NCBI GenBank assembly: GCA_021161835.1
Contig: JAGGZV010000011.1
Coordinates: forward strand, 1 to 45,043
Source: Thermotogae bacterium
GTDB taxonomy: Bacteria; Thermotogota; Thermotogae; UBA12178
DNA length: 45,043 bases
Reading direction: 5' to 3'
The notes beneath the pieces are model-generated. The model had not been told where the DNA came from, searched no databases, and saw nothing but the letters and a program-made list of their open reading frames with translations. Made by a program: the position numbers and the translations under genes. Shown here piece by piece: positions 9,958-18,416 of this stretch (position 1 is its first letter; each line of letters opens with the position of its first letter).

Positions 9958-10928
9958 GATTCTTCATAGTATACGACTCTACACACAAGAAATTCAAACC
10001 AACTAGAGAGTTGGACGGTACGGAATGGCGAGCAAACTATGACATTCCCGAAAGGCTGGAAAGTATAAAAGAAACTCTCAAATCAGAGTATTCGAATGCG
10101 TTTGTTGGGCCCATGGAATTTCCTGAGTCTTATATAAACATGACCCACGATGTTGCGTATGTGGAATGGTTGAAAGAACGAAGTGAAAACCTGGAAGATG
10201 GTGAAGAGTACTTCCCAAAGGTTTTCGGATGGTATGATCACTGCTTCGACAATGGCACTCCTCTCTTAAAAAACATTTTCAGGTATGCGTGGAACGCAGC
10301 TCAGTGCGCCCTGACAGGCGCACAACTCTTGATAGATGGAGCAGATGCGGTTTACGTTCTCACCAGACCACCTGGTCATCATGCGAGTGCCACTTTGTGT
10401 GGTGGCTATTGTTACTTCAACAACGCGGCTCTTGCCACCGAATACCTTGTCTTCTCAGATAATGCTTACGTTGCCATACTGGATCTTGATTTTCACCATG
10501 GCAACGGTTCACAGGCAATATTTTATGAACGTTCCGACGTTTTATTCCTTTCCATACATGGAGATCCCAGATACTTCTTCCCATACACAGGTTACGCTTA
10601 TGAAGTGGGGTTTGGAGAAGGCAAGGGGTTCAATCACAATGTACCCCTGCCATCCGGTGCCGATGGGCGGTTGTATCTCAAAGAGCTGGAGATGTTGTGC
10701 AACACTTTGATGCGCTTTGATCCTGACTACGTGGTGGTATCCCTTGGTCTGGATACCCATGCAGAAGATCCGCTGGGTGGGTTCGAACTGACCGATAGAG
10801 ATTATTATGGCATTGGAAGAGTGTTGTCTGGCCTGGGATTACCCACGCTGATCGTTCAGGAGGGTGGGTACAACCCTGAGGCAAATGCTAGAGCTATAAA
10901 GGAATTCTTCAAAGGATTCCTGAAATGA
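9954..10928 (+). CDS. Histone deacetylase-like amidohydrolase (acetylpolyamine amidohydrolase type)
   Basis: Zinc-dependent deacetylase of the arginase/deacetylase fold (324 aa). Key motifs are RPPGHHA (His142-His143), GYCYFNN, LDLDFHHGNG (zinc ligands Asp179 and His181), SIHGDP, SLGLDTHAEDP (zinc ligand Asp267) and the catalytic tyrosine in EGGYN (Tyr306). All expected active-site residues are present. Early features (DSTHKKFKPTREL) and the insert before residue 100 resemble bacterial acetylpolyamine amidohydrolases more than AcuC, so the likely reaction is deacetylation of N-acetylated polyamines. The substrate is inferred, not visible. GTG start overlaps the rpiB stop; the stop overlaps the mnmG ATG. 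Confidence 0.88.
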   Translation: MRFFIVYDSTHKKFKPTRELDGTEWRANYDIPERLESIKETLKSEYSNAFVGPMEFPESYINMTHDVAYVEWLKERSENLEDGEEYFPKVFGWYDHCFDNGTPLLKNIFRYAWNAAQCALTGAQLLIDGADAVYVLTRPPGHHASATLCGGYCYFNNAALATEYLVFSDNAYVAILDLDFHHGNGSQAIFYERSDVLFLSIHGDPRYFFPYTGYAYEVGFGEGKGFNHNVPLPSGADGRLYLKELEMLCNTLMRFDPDYVVVSLGLDTHAEDPLGGFELTDRDYYGIGRVLSGLGLPTLIVQEGGYNPEANARAIKEFFKGFLK

Positions 10929-12844
10929 GCATGATGATGAATACACACGACGAGTATACGTACGATGTGGCCGTTGTGGGTGCAGGACATGCGGGTGTTG
11001 AAGCAAGTCTCGCGCTGGCCAAAATGGGATTCAAGGTGATAACTTTCATCGTAAATCCCGATACGGTTGCGTGGGCACCCTGCAATCCTTCAATAGGTGG
11101 ACCTGCAAAAGGAGTTGTAGTTCGAGAAATAGATGCACTTGGTGGTGAAATGGCGAAAGCAACCGATGCGACAATGATAAACATTCGCATGCTGAACGTC
11201 AAGAAAGGGCCAGCAGTTCGTGCGTTACGTGCACAAATAGATAAATATGAGTATAGCGCTTACATGAAACGCCGACTTCAGGAACATCCCAACATAACAC
11301 TCAGGTTCGGCATAGTCGAAGAAATCCTAGTGGAAAATGGTAAAGTTACCGGCGTCGTTACCAACGTTGGAACGAAATACAGTGCGCGATGCGTAATCAT
11401 TACGGCAGGAACGTTCCTGCGTGGCAGGATATTCATAGGGCGGAACGTTATACCTGCGGGTAGAATGGGAGAATTTCCTGCAGAAAAGTTGACGCTCTCG
11501 CTGGTAAAACGCGGTATAAAATCCGGCCGCTTCAAAACGGGTACTCCCGCACGTATTCTGAAAAGATCGATAAGATTCGAGCGCATGGAGCGGCAGGATA
11601 CCGCGGATGAACCTTTCGCTTTCTCTCACTTCGATGAACCACAAGTGCTTTCGAAAGAATATCCTTGCTGGCTCACTCACACGAATCCTCGAACACACGA
11701 AATCATACGAAAAAACCTGGATTTCTCACCACTTTATGGAAGTGTGAAACTGATAAAAGGCACGGGACCGCGGTACTGCCCGTCCATAGAAGACAAGGTG
11801 GTAAAATTTGCAGACAGAACTTCTCATCAGGTATTCGTTGAACCGGAGGGTAAGAACACAGAGGAGTATTATCTGAACGGTTTAAGCACCAGTCTTCCTT
11901 ATGAAGTGCAGGTGGAAATGATACGTAGCGTCAGAGGATTGGAAGAAGCTGTTATAGTCAAGCCAGCCTATGCCATAGAATACGATTACTTTCCCCCCGA
12001 TCAACTTCAGCCTTCGCTCGAATCCAAACTAATCGAAAATCTATTCTTTGCCGGCCAGGTTAACGGTACGAGCGGCTACGAAGAAGCAGCAGCACAGGGA
12101 TTGATTGCGGGAATAAACGCCGGATTGAAGTTGCGCGGAGAACCACCTCTCATCCTCAAAAGATCTGAAGCCTACATAGGGGTTCTGATAGACGATCTCG
12201 TCACAAAGGGTACCGATGAGCCCTACAGGTTACTCACCTCCAGAGCAGAGTACAGATTGATTCTAAGGCACGACAACGCCCATCTGCGATTGGCCAGATA
12301 CGGTTACAGGGTGGGACTCATACCCAGATGGTTTCACGAAAAAATCCTGTCCCTGGAGCGAAGAGTAGAAGAAGAGCTGGAAAGATTACGCCAGATTCAG
12401 ATAAAACCCTCCACTGAACTCAACGATTTGCTCACCTCCAGAGGTACCGCTCCTCTAAAACACAGCGTTCCTTTTGCTCAGCTACTGAAAAGGCCACAGC
12501 TCAATTACAACGACCTGAAACCCTTCGACCCAAATCCCATCGAAGATCCTGAAGTGGCCGAGCAACTTACCATACAACTTCAATATGGAGGATACATCGA
12601 GAGAATGGAAAGAGATATCAAACAGATGGAAGAACTGGAATCGGTATGTATTCCCAAGGATCTCGACTATTCCAACGTTCCCAATCTCTCCACTGAAGCA
12701 CGTGAAAAGCTGTCGAGAATCAACCCGAGAACCCTGGGTCAGGCGTCTCGAATACCCGGTGTAACGCCTTCCGATATCCTGAATCTGCACGTTTTCCTTA
12801 AAAGGATGGAGGAGGAGAAAGATGAAAGTCAAGGATGTTTGTAA
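10925..12844 (+). CDS. mnmG: tRNA uridine-5-carboxymethylaminomethyl modification enzyme MnmG (GidA)
   Basis: FAD-dependent large subunit of the MnmE-MnmG complex, which installs (carboxymethyl)aminomethyl groups on the wobble uridine of certain tRNAs. The dinucleotide-binding motif VVGAGHAGVEAS lies near residues 18-29, followed by NPSIGGPAKG and DxxGGEMAKA-type signatures. FAGQVNGTSGYEEAAAQG and LTSRAEYRLILRHDNA are diagnostic of GidA. Length 639 aa is typical. Four ATG codons cluster at the start; 10925 overlaps the preceding stop and has AAAGGA about 9 nt upstream. The last 23 bp overlap the CBS gene. The C-terminus ends in an unusual EEEKDESQGCL tail, a consequence of that overlap. Confidence 0.97.
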   Translation: MSMMMNTHDEYTYDVAVVGAGHAGVEASLALAKMGFKVITFIVNPDTVAWAPCNPSIGGPAKGVVVREIDALGGEMAKATDATMINIRMLNVKKGPAVRALRAQIDKYEYSAYMKRRLQEHPNITLRFGIVEEILVENGKVTGVVTNVGTKYSARCVIITAGTFLRGRIFIGRNVIPAGRMGEFPAEKLTLSLVKRGIKSGRFKTGTPARILKRSIRFERMERQDTADEPFAFSHFDEPQVLSKEYPCWLTHTNPRTHEIIRKNLDFSPLYGSVKLIKGTGPRYCPSIEDKVVKFADRTSHQVFVEPEGKNTEEYYLNGLSTSLPYEVQVEMIRSVRGLEEAVIVKPAYAIEYDYFPPDQLQPSLESKLIENLFFAGQVNGTSGYEEAAAQGLIAGINAGLKLRGEPPLILKRSEAYIGVLIDDLVTKGTDEPYRLLTSRAEYRLILRHDNAHLRLARYGYRVGLIPRWFHEKILSLERRVEEELERLRQIQIKPSTELNDLLTSRGTAPLKHSVPFAQLLKRPQLNYNDLKPFDPNPIEDPEVAEQLTIQLQYGGYIERMERDIKQMEELESVCIPKDLDYSNVPNLSTEAREKLSRINPRTLGQASRIPGVTPSDILNLHVFLKRMEEEKDESQGCL

Positions 12845-13265
12845 ATGGATATCCCTGAAACCTGCTGTGGTTTCACCCGAAACACCCATAGAAAAAGTTA
12901 TAGAAAAAGTGGTGGAAGATCCCACCACCAGGAGTGTGTATGTTGTCGCAAATGGAAAACTGATGGGAGTAATCCCTATATCACATCTTATGAGAATCAC
13001 TGCTTTCAAATTTTCCGGAATATTACCCGAACATGATGAACTGAAAAAACACATAAAGAGTATATCAGCCAATACCGCTGCAGATGTGATGCTTCCACCA
13101 CTGCAGGTTCACCTGGAGGACGCACTGGAAGACGCGCTCAAACTCGTGATAGACAACAATGTGCAGGAGCTTCCCATCGTGGACAACGCAGGTAACATCA
13201 TCGGCGATCTGAACTCGCTGGAAATCCTCATGGGATTCTGGGAGATGAAAAAAGACGGTGTTTGA
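12822..13265 (+). CDS. CBS-domain pair protein
   Basis: A stand-alone pair of CBS domains (147 aa): repeat 1 covers about residues 10-65 (SPETPIEKVIEKVVEDP, later VYVVANGKLMGVIPIS) and repeat 2 about 85-140 (VMLPPLQVHLEDALEDAL, later ELPIVDNAGNIIGDL). Such pairs bind adenosine ligands and regulate partner enzymes or channels. GGAGGAG lies directly upstream of the ATG, inside the end of mnmG. It overlaps the downstream transporter gene by 8 bp, so the obvious inference is that it senses a nucleotide and gates that transporter. No catalytic domain is attached. Confidence 0.85.
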   Translation: MKVKDVCKWISLKPAVVSPETPIEKVIEKVVEDPTTRSVYVVANGKLMGVIPISHLMRITAFKFSGILPEHDELKKHIKSISANTAADVMLPPLQVHLEDALEDALKLVIDNNVQELPIVDNAGNIIGDLNSLEILMGFWEMKKDGV

Positions 13266-14514
13266 GAAACTTCTTGTTACATCCATCTTCATGCTCACCT
13301 ATTTTCTCATAATATTTGGCCGGCTTCACAGATCAGTGGTGGTTTTTACCATGGGCATGATAGTGGCCGCAACCAAGGTCGTTGAATCCATGAAATTTCA
13401 CAATATAGGCTCCTTCATAGATTTCAACACAATAGGACTGTTGCTGGGTATGATGATCATCGTCGGTCTCCTGAAGCGTACAGGTTTTTTCCAGTACATC
13501 GCTATAAAGGTGGTTCGCTCATCGAAGACAAGGATATGGCAGTTGATAGTATCTCTCACATTCGTTATAGCCGTTCTCTCAGCTTTCCTTGACAATGTAA
13601 CCACCATATTGCTCATGTCACCCATAATGCTGTTGATAGCCGATACCATAAAATTGAACCCTGTTCCACTGATATTCATGAGCGTTCTCGCATCAAACAT
13701 AGGAGGAACTGCCACTGTGATAGGTGATCCGCCGAATATCCTTGTTGGTTCCGCCAGTGGCATAAGCTTCGTGAAATTCGCTCGTTACATGGCTCCACCT
13801 TCCTTCCTGGTTTTTGGCATGTTACTACTTTACTTCAAACCTCTGCTCAAATTGACGCCTGAAATGGATAAAAACCTTTCCAGTCTTACATTGATGGACC
13901 CCGTAAAAGCGATTTCCGATAAAAAACTGCTGAGACGGGTACTCGGAATCTTCGCAGCCGTTATGGTCTTCTTCCTCTTCCACGAAATACTGGATTACGA
14001 AATAGCCACCATAGCACTGGTTGGAGCAGCATTCGCGATATTGATATCTGGAGAGAACTTCGAAAGCATATCCAAGAGCGTGGAATGGGATACTCTGTTC
14101 TTCTTTATGGGACTCTTTATGCTCGCTTTCGCTCTCCAAGAAGTTGGTGTGATAGATCTCATAGCTGATGCTCTCCTTCCACTCAAGGGGCATCCGGTGG
14201 CTTTGAAACTCGGCATATTATGGTTGAGCGGACTTGTTTCAGCATTCATCGGTGCGGTACCCACGGTGACGGTGATGGTCCCCATAGTAAAAACGCTCGC
14301 GGGTGGAGAAGAAATCGCCTGGATTGCTCTGGCACTCGGTGCCAGCCTGGGGGGATTAGGCACCATCACGGGAACAGCCGCCAACATAGTAGGAATCGGT
14401 ATTCTCGAAAACCACACCGCCAGTAAAGTGGGGTATCTGGAGTTCATGAAAATTTCCTTTCCTTTCATGCTAATAGCGTTGGGCCTTTGTAGCCTGTATT
14501 TACTAATGGTGTGA
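13258..14514 (+). CDS. ArsB/NhaD-type (ion transporter superfamily) membrane transporter
   Basis: Polytopic membrane protein (418 aa, about 10-11 hydrophobic segments) of the ion transporter superfamily that includes ArsB, NhaD, P-protein and CitM. The family signatures are duplicated: FLDNVTTILLMSP with GGTATVIGDPPNI in the first half, and SAFIGAVPTVTVMVP with GLGTITGTAANIVGIG in the second, as expected of the inverted-repeat fold. Substrate cannot be read; NhaD-like Na+/H+ antiport or an anion are both possible. GTG start, 8-bp overlap with the CBS gene. It is the last intact gene of the plus-strand run. No terminator is evident after it, and the decayed adenine deaminase follows 18 bp downstream. 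Confidence 0.85.
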   Translation: MFEKLLVTSIFMLTYFLIIFGRLHRSVVVFTMGMIVAATKVVESMKFHNIGSFIDFNTIGLLLGMMIIVGLLKRTGFFQYIAIKVVRSSKTRIWQLIVSLTFVIAVLSAFLDNVTTILLMSPIMLLIADTIKLNPVPLIFMSVLASNIGGTATVIGDPPNILVGSASGISFVKFARYMAPPSFLVFGMLLLYFKPLLKLTPEMDKNLSSLTLMDPVKAISDKKLLRRVLGIFAAVMVFFLFHEILDYEIATIALVGAAFAILISGENFESISKSVEWDTLFFFMGLFMLAFALQEVGVIDLIADALLPLKGHPVALKLGILWLSGLVSAFIGAVPTVTVMVPIVKTLAGGEEIAWIALALGASLGGLGTITGTAANIVGIGILENHTASKVGYLEFMKISFPFMLIALGLCSLYLLMV

Positions 14515-14532
14515 ATATGGAGGTGGGCAAAA

Positions 14533-14688
14533 GTGAGGATAGAAGATATCCCCTGTCGCCAGAGGTGAAGGAATACCCAATCTTCTCGTGAAGAATGCCA
14601 GGATAGTGGACGTTTTCAGCGGTGAGATCACGAAAGGCAATTGGTGGAGGCAAGAAAAGGTGAATTCACGAACCTATTCATCCAATGA
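14533..14688 (+). pseudogene. Adenine deaminase remnant (frameshift plus large internal deletion)
   Basis: A good ribosome binding site (GGAGG at 14519-14523) precedes GTG 14533, which reads MRIEDIP and then runs into a stop at 14566. Skipping one base near 14554 restores VARGEGIPNLLVKNARIVDV and then FSGEITKG, up to about 14638. This is the N-terminus of the adenine deaminase (Ade) family, an amidohydrolase converting adenine to hypoxanthine. Directly after, in another frame, 14641-14688 reads LVEARKGEFTNLFIQ and a stop, resembling the Ade C-terminus. About 530 codons between the two ends are missing. The N-terminal match is good; the C-terminal match is short and rests on memory. The remnant lies in the ~388-bp gap before the HD-GYP gene; 14689-14731 holds nothing I recognise. 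Confidence 0.7.
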
Positions 14689-14731
14689 AGGGGATGTGTT
14701 ACACTATTCCTTTACTGAAACCTTCAGTTAA

Positions 14732-14760
14732 TTGACGAGAAATTCCATTTGCTGTATAAT
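14732..14760 (+). promoter_or_regulatory. Promoter of tRNA-Leu
   Basis: TTGACG at 14732-14737 and a perfect TATAAT at 14755-14760 are separated by 17 bp. This sigma-A type promoter places the transcript start around 14767, about 15 nt before the mature tRNA 5' end. Confidence 0.9.
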
Positions 14761-14781
14761 TATAAGCGAAACTAATCTTAA

Positions 14782-14866
14782 GCCGAGGTGGCGGAACTGG
14801 CAGACGCGCATGGTTGAGGGCCATGTGGGTTTTGTACCCGTGCGGGTTCAAGTCCCGCCCTCGGCA
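14782..14866 (+). tRNA. tRNA-Leu (anticodon GAG)
   Basis: An 85-nt class II tRNA. The acceptor stem GCCGAGG (14782-14788) pairs with CCTCGGC (14859-14865), with discriminator A at 14866. The anticodon stem CATGG/CCATG encloses the loop TTGAGGG, with anticodon GAG at 14816-14818 (decodes CUC and CUU). A long variable arm (GGGT/ACCC) and the T arm GCGGG-TTCAAGT-CCCGC confirm the class. The CCA end is not encoded, so it must be added by nucleotidyltransferase. Confidence 0.96.
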
Positions 14867-14877
14867 TTGATAAAAAA

Positions 14878-14900
14878 GAAGGTGGGAAAATCCCACCTTC
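14878..14900. terminator. Bidirectional intrinsic terminator
   Basis: A perfect 10-bp stem GAAGGTGGGA / TCCCACCTTC with an AAA loop. T-rich DNA flanks it on both sides (CTTTATTTT on plus, CTTTTTTATC on minus). It ends the tRNA-Leu transcript on plus and the long minus-strand array finishing with the HD-GYP gene at 14903. Confidence 0.9.
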
Positions 14901-14902
14901 CT

Positions 14903-16243
14903 TTATTTTGCTGTAATCACCTTTTCCAGAGCTTCCACACACTTTTTGTCAAGCTTCACACCCGCATCTTCCTTAAGTATACAAAGCACTTTATCCACCG
15001 GCCAAGGATCTTTGTAGGGTCTGGCAGTGGTGAGTGCATCGAAGATATCGGCAACCGCCACTATCCTACCGAAAAGCCCTATTTCCCCATTCTTTTTTCC
15101 ATACGGGTAACCACTTCCATCGAGCTTTTCATGATGTTCTAGAATTCCGGAAACTATATCTCTGTTTATAAAACGCACCTTCTTCGTTATTTCCGCGCCT
15201 ATTATTGTATGACTCTTGATTCTGGCGAACTCTTCATCGGTGAGTTTACCTCTTTTCAACAGGATAGCATCTTCTATACCTATCTTCCCGACATCGTGCA
15301 ACAAAGCAGATATCTCCAGCTCCTCCAGTTCCTTCTGACTCAGTCCTAACAATCTCCCAATCCTCAACGAATAATCGGTGACATTTTTAGAATGCATGTG
15401 AGTGTATCTATCGCGTTTATCTATGGCAGTGGCTATGGCCAATATCACCGACTTTAAACGTCTGGACATTTCTTCGTAACCCTGAAGAGTTGACAGCTTG
15501 TATCCTATCAATTTCGCGAATGTCTCCAAAACTTCTGCATCTTCGGCATCAAATCCTCCCTCTTTGTTTAACACTTCTATGACACCTATCTTTTTGCCGT
15601 CCAACCATATAGGAGAACCGACAATGTTACGTGTAACGAACCCACTCGCTTTATCCACACCCTTGAAATGCCGGTTATCTTTCTCAAGATCGTTGAATAT
15701 CATGGTCTTTTCATTCAAGAATATAGTACCAGCTATCGAATTCATGGGAACCGGGATCTTTTCTATACGTCCACTCACTTCTCCCGTGGTCACCATGAAC
15801 TCAAGGATATTCTTCTTCTCGTTATAAATGAGTATTGAAGCGGCTTCCGCTTCCAGAAGTTCACATATACCTTCCTGAATCTGCTTCAGAAGCCTGTCTA
15901 TTCTGAGATTGGAAGCAAGTGCGCCGGCCAGTTCTACGGCACGGCGCACTTTTATTGATTCTGCCTCCACGCGCATACTCTGAAAAACCGCTTTGATGAA
16001 CTTAAGTAAATACATGGCAACGTTTTTCACAACGAGCGTATCCTTTTCTGTGATCTTTTCACCAAAATAACATACCACCGAATAGTTCTCCATATCAAAG
16101 GAAATCGGATGCAACTTTTCCGAAGTTTCACCTATGGTTATTTCGACCTTCAGTGGCGCTTTCATAGCCAGCGTTATGGACTGCAACTTCGGAAATATCC
16201 GCTTGATAGTCAGCAGAACGTTCAGAATGTTGTTTTCCAACAA
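14903..16243 (-). CDS. GAF/HD-GYP domain protein (probable cyclic-di-GMP phosphodiesterase)
   Basis: 446 aa. About 100 N-terminal residues are unassigned. A GAF domain covers roughly 105-255 (LLEAEAASILIYNEKKN, VGSPIWLDGKKIGVIEVLN). The C-terminal HD-GYP domain covers about 265-440: HD motif ALLHDVGKIGI (His316-Asp317), then EHHEKLDGSGYPYGK and ADIFDALTTARPYK. All metal and GYP signature residues needed for the family are present, so this copy should be active. Known HD-GYP enzymes hydrolyse c-di-GMP or cyclic GMP-AMP, and the exact substrate is inferred. It lies 17 bp after the FecR-barrel gene and is the last gene of the minus-strand array. A paralogue with a broken HD motif lies at 19083-20393. 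Confidence 0.9.
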   Translation of the reverse strand: MLENNILNVLLTIKRIFPKLQSITLAMKAPLKVEITIGETSEKLHPISFDMENYSVVCYFGEKITEKDTLVVKNVAMYLLKFIKAVFQSMRVEAESIKVRRAVELAGALASNLRIDRLLKQIQEGICELLEAEAASILIYNEKKNILEFMVTTGEVSGRIEKIPVPMNSIAGTIFLNEKTMIFNDLEKDNRHFKGVDKASGFVTRNIVGSPIWLDGKKIGVIEVLNKEGGFDAEDAEVLETFAKLIGYKLSTLQGYEEMSRRLKSVILAIATAIDKRDRYTHMHSKNVTDYSLRIGRLLGLSQKELEELEISALLHDVGKIGIEDAILLKRGKLTDEEFARIKSHTIIGAEITKKVRFINRDIVSGILEHHEKLDGSGYPYGKKNGEIGLFGRIVAVADIFDALTTARPYKDPWPVDKVLCILKEDAGVKLDKKCVEALEKVITAK

Positions 16244-16259
16244 CCCTCACCTCAGATTT

Positions 16260-18410
16260 TCAGAATTTCGACGCGATGTACATCGAATGCTGGAACTCAT
16301 CTTTCTCGGCATCGTAGGTTATCTCATAAACCGTGTACATTACTCCGCCTACAGGATAACCGAATTTCAGAGAGAGTGTGGTGTCCTTGTTGAACAATCC
16401 CTTATCCGGATTGAAACGTATCTGTTCGTACATCAACCCGACCTTCAACCCGCTGAAACCACCTATCGCCGGGAGATCGAGAGAACCCTCTGCACTGAGA
16501 ATGGGTGAAAGTTCGGCAAAGGATGTGAAACTCTTGAGACCCACAGATACTTCCAGCATGGGAGGCAGCGCCAAACCTGCCTGCGCGAACCAACCCCATG
16601 TAGGTGTGGCAGAAACGCTCAAAGGAGACAGCTTGTTGTGTGCTTTGTTGTATTCATAATTTCTGTTGTAGTAAGAGGGAATGAAGTTTTCACCCGCGTA
16701 CAGAGTACCAACTCCCCATGTAATCTTTGAAAGGTTACCGAATACTCCGGCCATGGCTCCATAACCCATCGTATCCTGATCCAGGAGTACAACACCCTCC
16801 ACACCTGCCTTGGCGTTGAACAAACCACTCTGAACCAATATCTGCTCCAACGCCACAGAGAGACCGCCCTGAATAGCTGTCGAAGGTGTACTCAACTCTT
16901 CCATATCCACCACACCTGTTACAGATAGATACGGCCCTCCAGCTGTGATACCAGTATTGAATGTGTAGTTACCAAAATATATGCTGGAACTTTCTGCAAG
17001 CCTGAAAGGCGATATACTGAGCAGCTCGTACGGTAGGTGCACTGAAAGCTGATGTGCACCGAAAGCAAGTCGAACGTCGAAAGCGCGAGCATATTGGCTG
17101 GTGTAACCCGCCAACAGCAATCCAAGACCGTAAGTGTACTCATCCATGTATCCATACCTTATACCGAAAGCAGGTGTTTCGAATTTCAGCCAGGCGATAT
17201 TGAAAGCGCTGAGAATACTGGTACTGTCCGGAGTATCTGGATCGGCAGGAGGCACACCATAATAGAGAGGACTGGTTATGTCACCTTTCTGATAGGCATT
17301 GATTCCTATACCCAGTTCGAAGGGGCCAAAGCTCAATGGTATCGAGAAACTGTAGATCATGTAACTAACTCCACCCTTTTCGACAGGCCCGAAGTCGACT
17401 TCTTCAAGAGGTCCAGCCTCTCCTTCCGCTGGTTGTTTTTCTTCTTCTGCCGGTTGCTCTTCTGGCGGCTGTTCTGTCACCCCTTCCTCTTTGCTTTCAA
17501 GTTCTTGCAACATTTCTTCATAGTAATCGAGTGATCTGTCGAGACTGGCTATGTTGAAACCTTCAGTCCCAAATACACCCATGTTACCAGAACTAATAGG
17601 CACTATCTGCCCACCTGCTGTTTCCGCATACACAACACCCTCGAAAACCCTGACTATACTGTTTTCACCTGCTTCTACCGAGAACTTCGTACCTCTCACA
17701 CCTGCGACCACCGAGCCAGCACTGACCATGAATTTCGAACCACCAGTAAGTACACGATTGATTTCACTCAACAGCTCTCCTTTACGAACCTTTATGCTGA
17801 CGTTCATCCTTTCTCCATCGGTTCGCAAACGTTCAAAGAGTACCTGAGTTTCCGGAGGTACCGTCAGGAGTATACCGTCCTTCCCTTCCAGCACAGCATA
17901 CGAATCTTTCATAGCCAGCATCTCGTCGCCTTCGTAAATCATGTCGTCCTTCTTGACAGGATTCCATATCTCCTCGCCCGCTCTCCTGAGAGCCACCTGT
18001 CCCCTGAACTCGAGAACTTTAAGGGCCAGTTTCTCAGCCAAAGCGAGTTCTTCCTTCTCCCTTATCTGCACCATATACGTGGCTTCAACATTCAGATCCG
18101 CATTTTTGAATTCCAATGTTGCTGTTCCAGGCACGGATGGTGCTATATACACCAGCTCGGCTTCACCCTGTGAAAGAGCCAATCCGGAGAAGAAAACTTC
18201 AGGGTCGGCGAATCCACCTATATCCACACTCACATCCAGAACCACATCCTCCGGTAACACTTCCCCGCTTTCTTCATCCACAAGTTTGATGTACAAGATG
18301 AGCGAATCATCCACACCCACCACGGTACTTTCAGCGCTTATCTGAAGCAATGCTGCAAATACCGGAAGTGCCGTGACAAGTGTCAAAACCACTATGAGCA
18401 GCTTCCTCAT
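16260..18410 (-). CDS. FecR-domain protein with C-terminal beta-barrel-like region
   Basis: 716 aa with a clear signal peptide (RKLLIVVLTLVTALPVFA). Residues ~20-120 look like an Ig-like beta domain. A FecR domain follows at about 145-280 (EGDEMLAMKDSYAVLEGKD, then VSAGSVVAGVRGTKFSVEAG and VRVFEGVVYAE). A Glu/Pro/Gln-rich linker (about 305-340) leads to a ~370-residue region of alternating aromatic and polar strands ending in MYIASKF. A terminal aromatic residue is typical of outer-membrane barrels. This predicts a protein exported across the inner membrane, with periplasmic beta domains and a barrel in the outer toga membrane. FecR domains elsewhere are anti-sigma regulators; here no sigma partner is adjacent. 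A strong GGAGGTGATC precedes the ATG. Confidence 0.75.
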   Translation of the reverse strand: MRKLLIVVLTLVTALPVFAALLQISAESTVVGVDDSLILYIKLVDEESGEVLPEDVVLDVSVDIGGFADPEVFFSGLALSQGEAELVYIAPSVPGTATLEFKNADLNVEATYMVQIREKEELALAEKLALKVLEFRGQVALRRAGEEIWNPVKKDDMIYEGDEMLAMKDSYAVLEGKDGILLTVPPETQVLFERLRTDGERMNVSIKVRKGELLSEINRVLTGGSKFMVSAGSVVAGVRGTKFSVEAGENSIVRVFEGVVYAETAGGQIVPISSGNMGVFGTEGFNIASLDRSLDYYEEMLQELESKEEGVTEQPPEEQPAEEEKQPAEGEAGPLEEVDFGPVEKGGVSYMIYSFSIPLSFGPFELGIGINAYQKGDITSPLYYGVPPADPDTPDSTSILSAFNIAWLKFETPAFGIRYGYMDEYTYGLGLLLAGYTSQYARAFDVRLAFGAHQLSVHLPYELLSISPFRLAESSSIYFGNYTFNTGITAGGPYLSVTGVVDMEELSTPSTAIQGGLSVALEQILVQSGLFNAKAGVEGVVLLDQDTMGYGAMAGVFGNLSKITWGVGTLYAGENFIPSYYNRNYEYNKAHNKLSPLSVSATPTWGWFAQAGLALPPMLEVSVGLKSFTSFAELSPILSAEGSLDLPAIGGFSGLKVGLMYEQIRFNPDKGLFNKDTTLSLKFGYPVGGVMYTVYEITYDAEKDEFQHSMYIASKF

Positions 18411-18416
18411 ATATGA

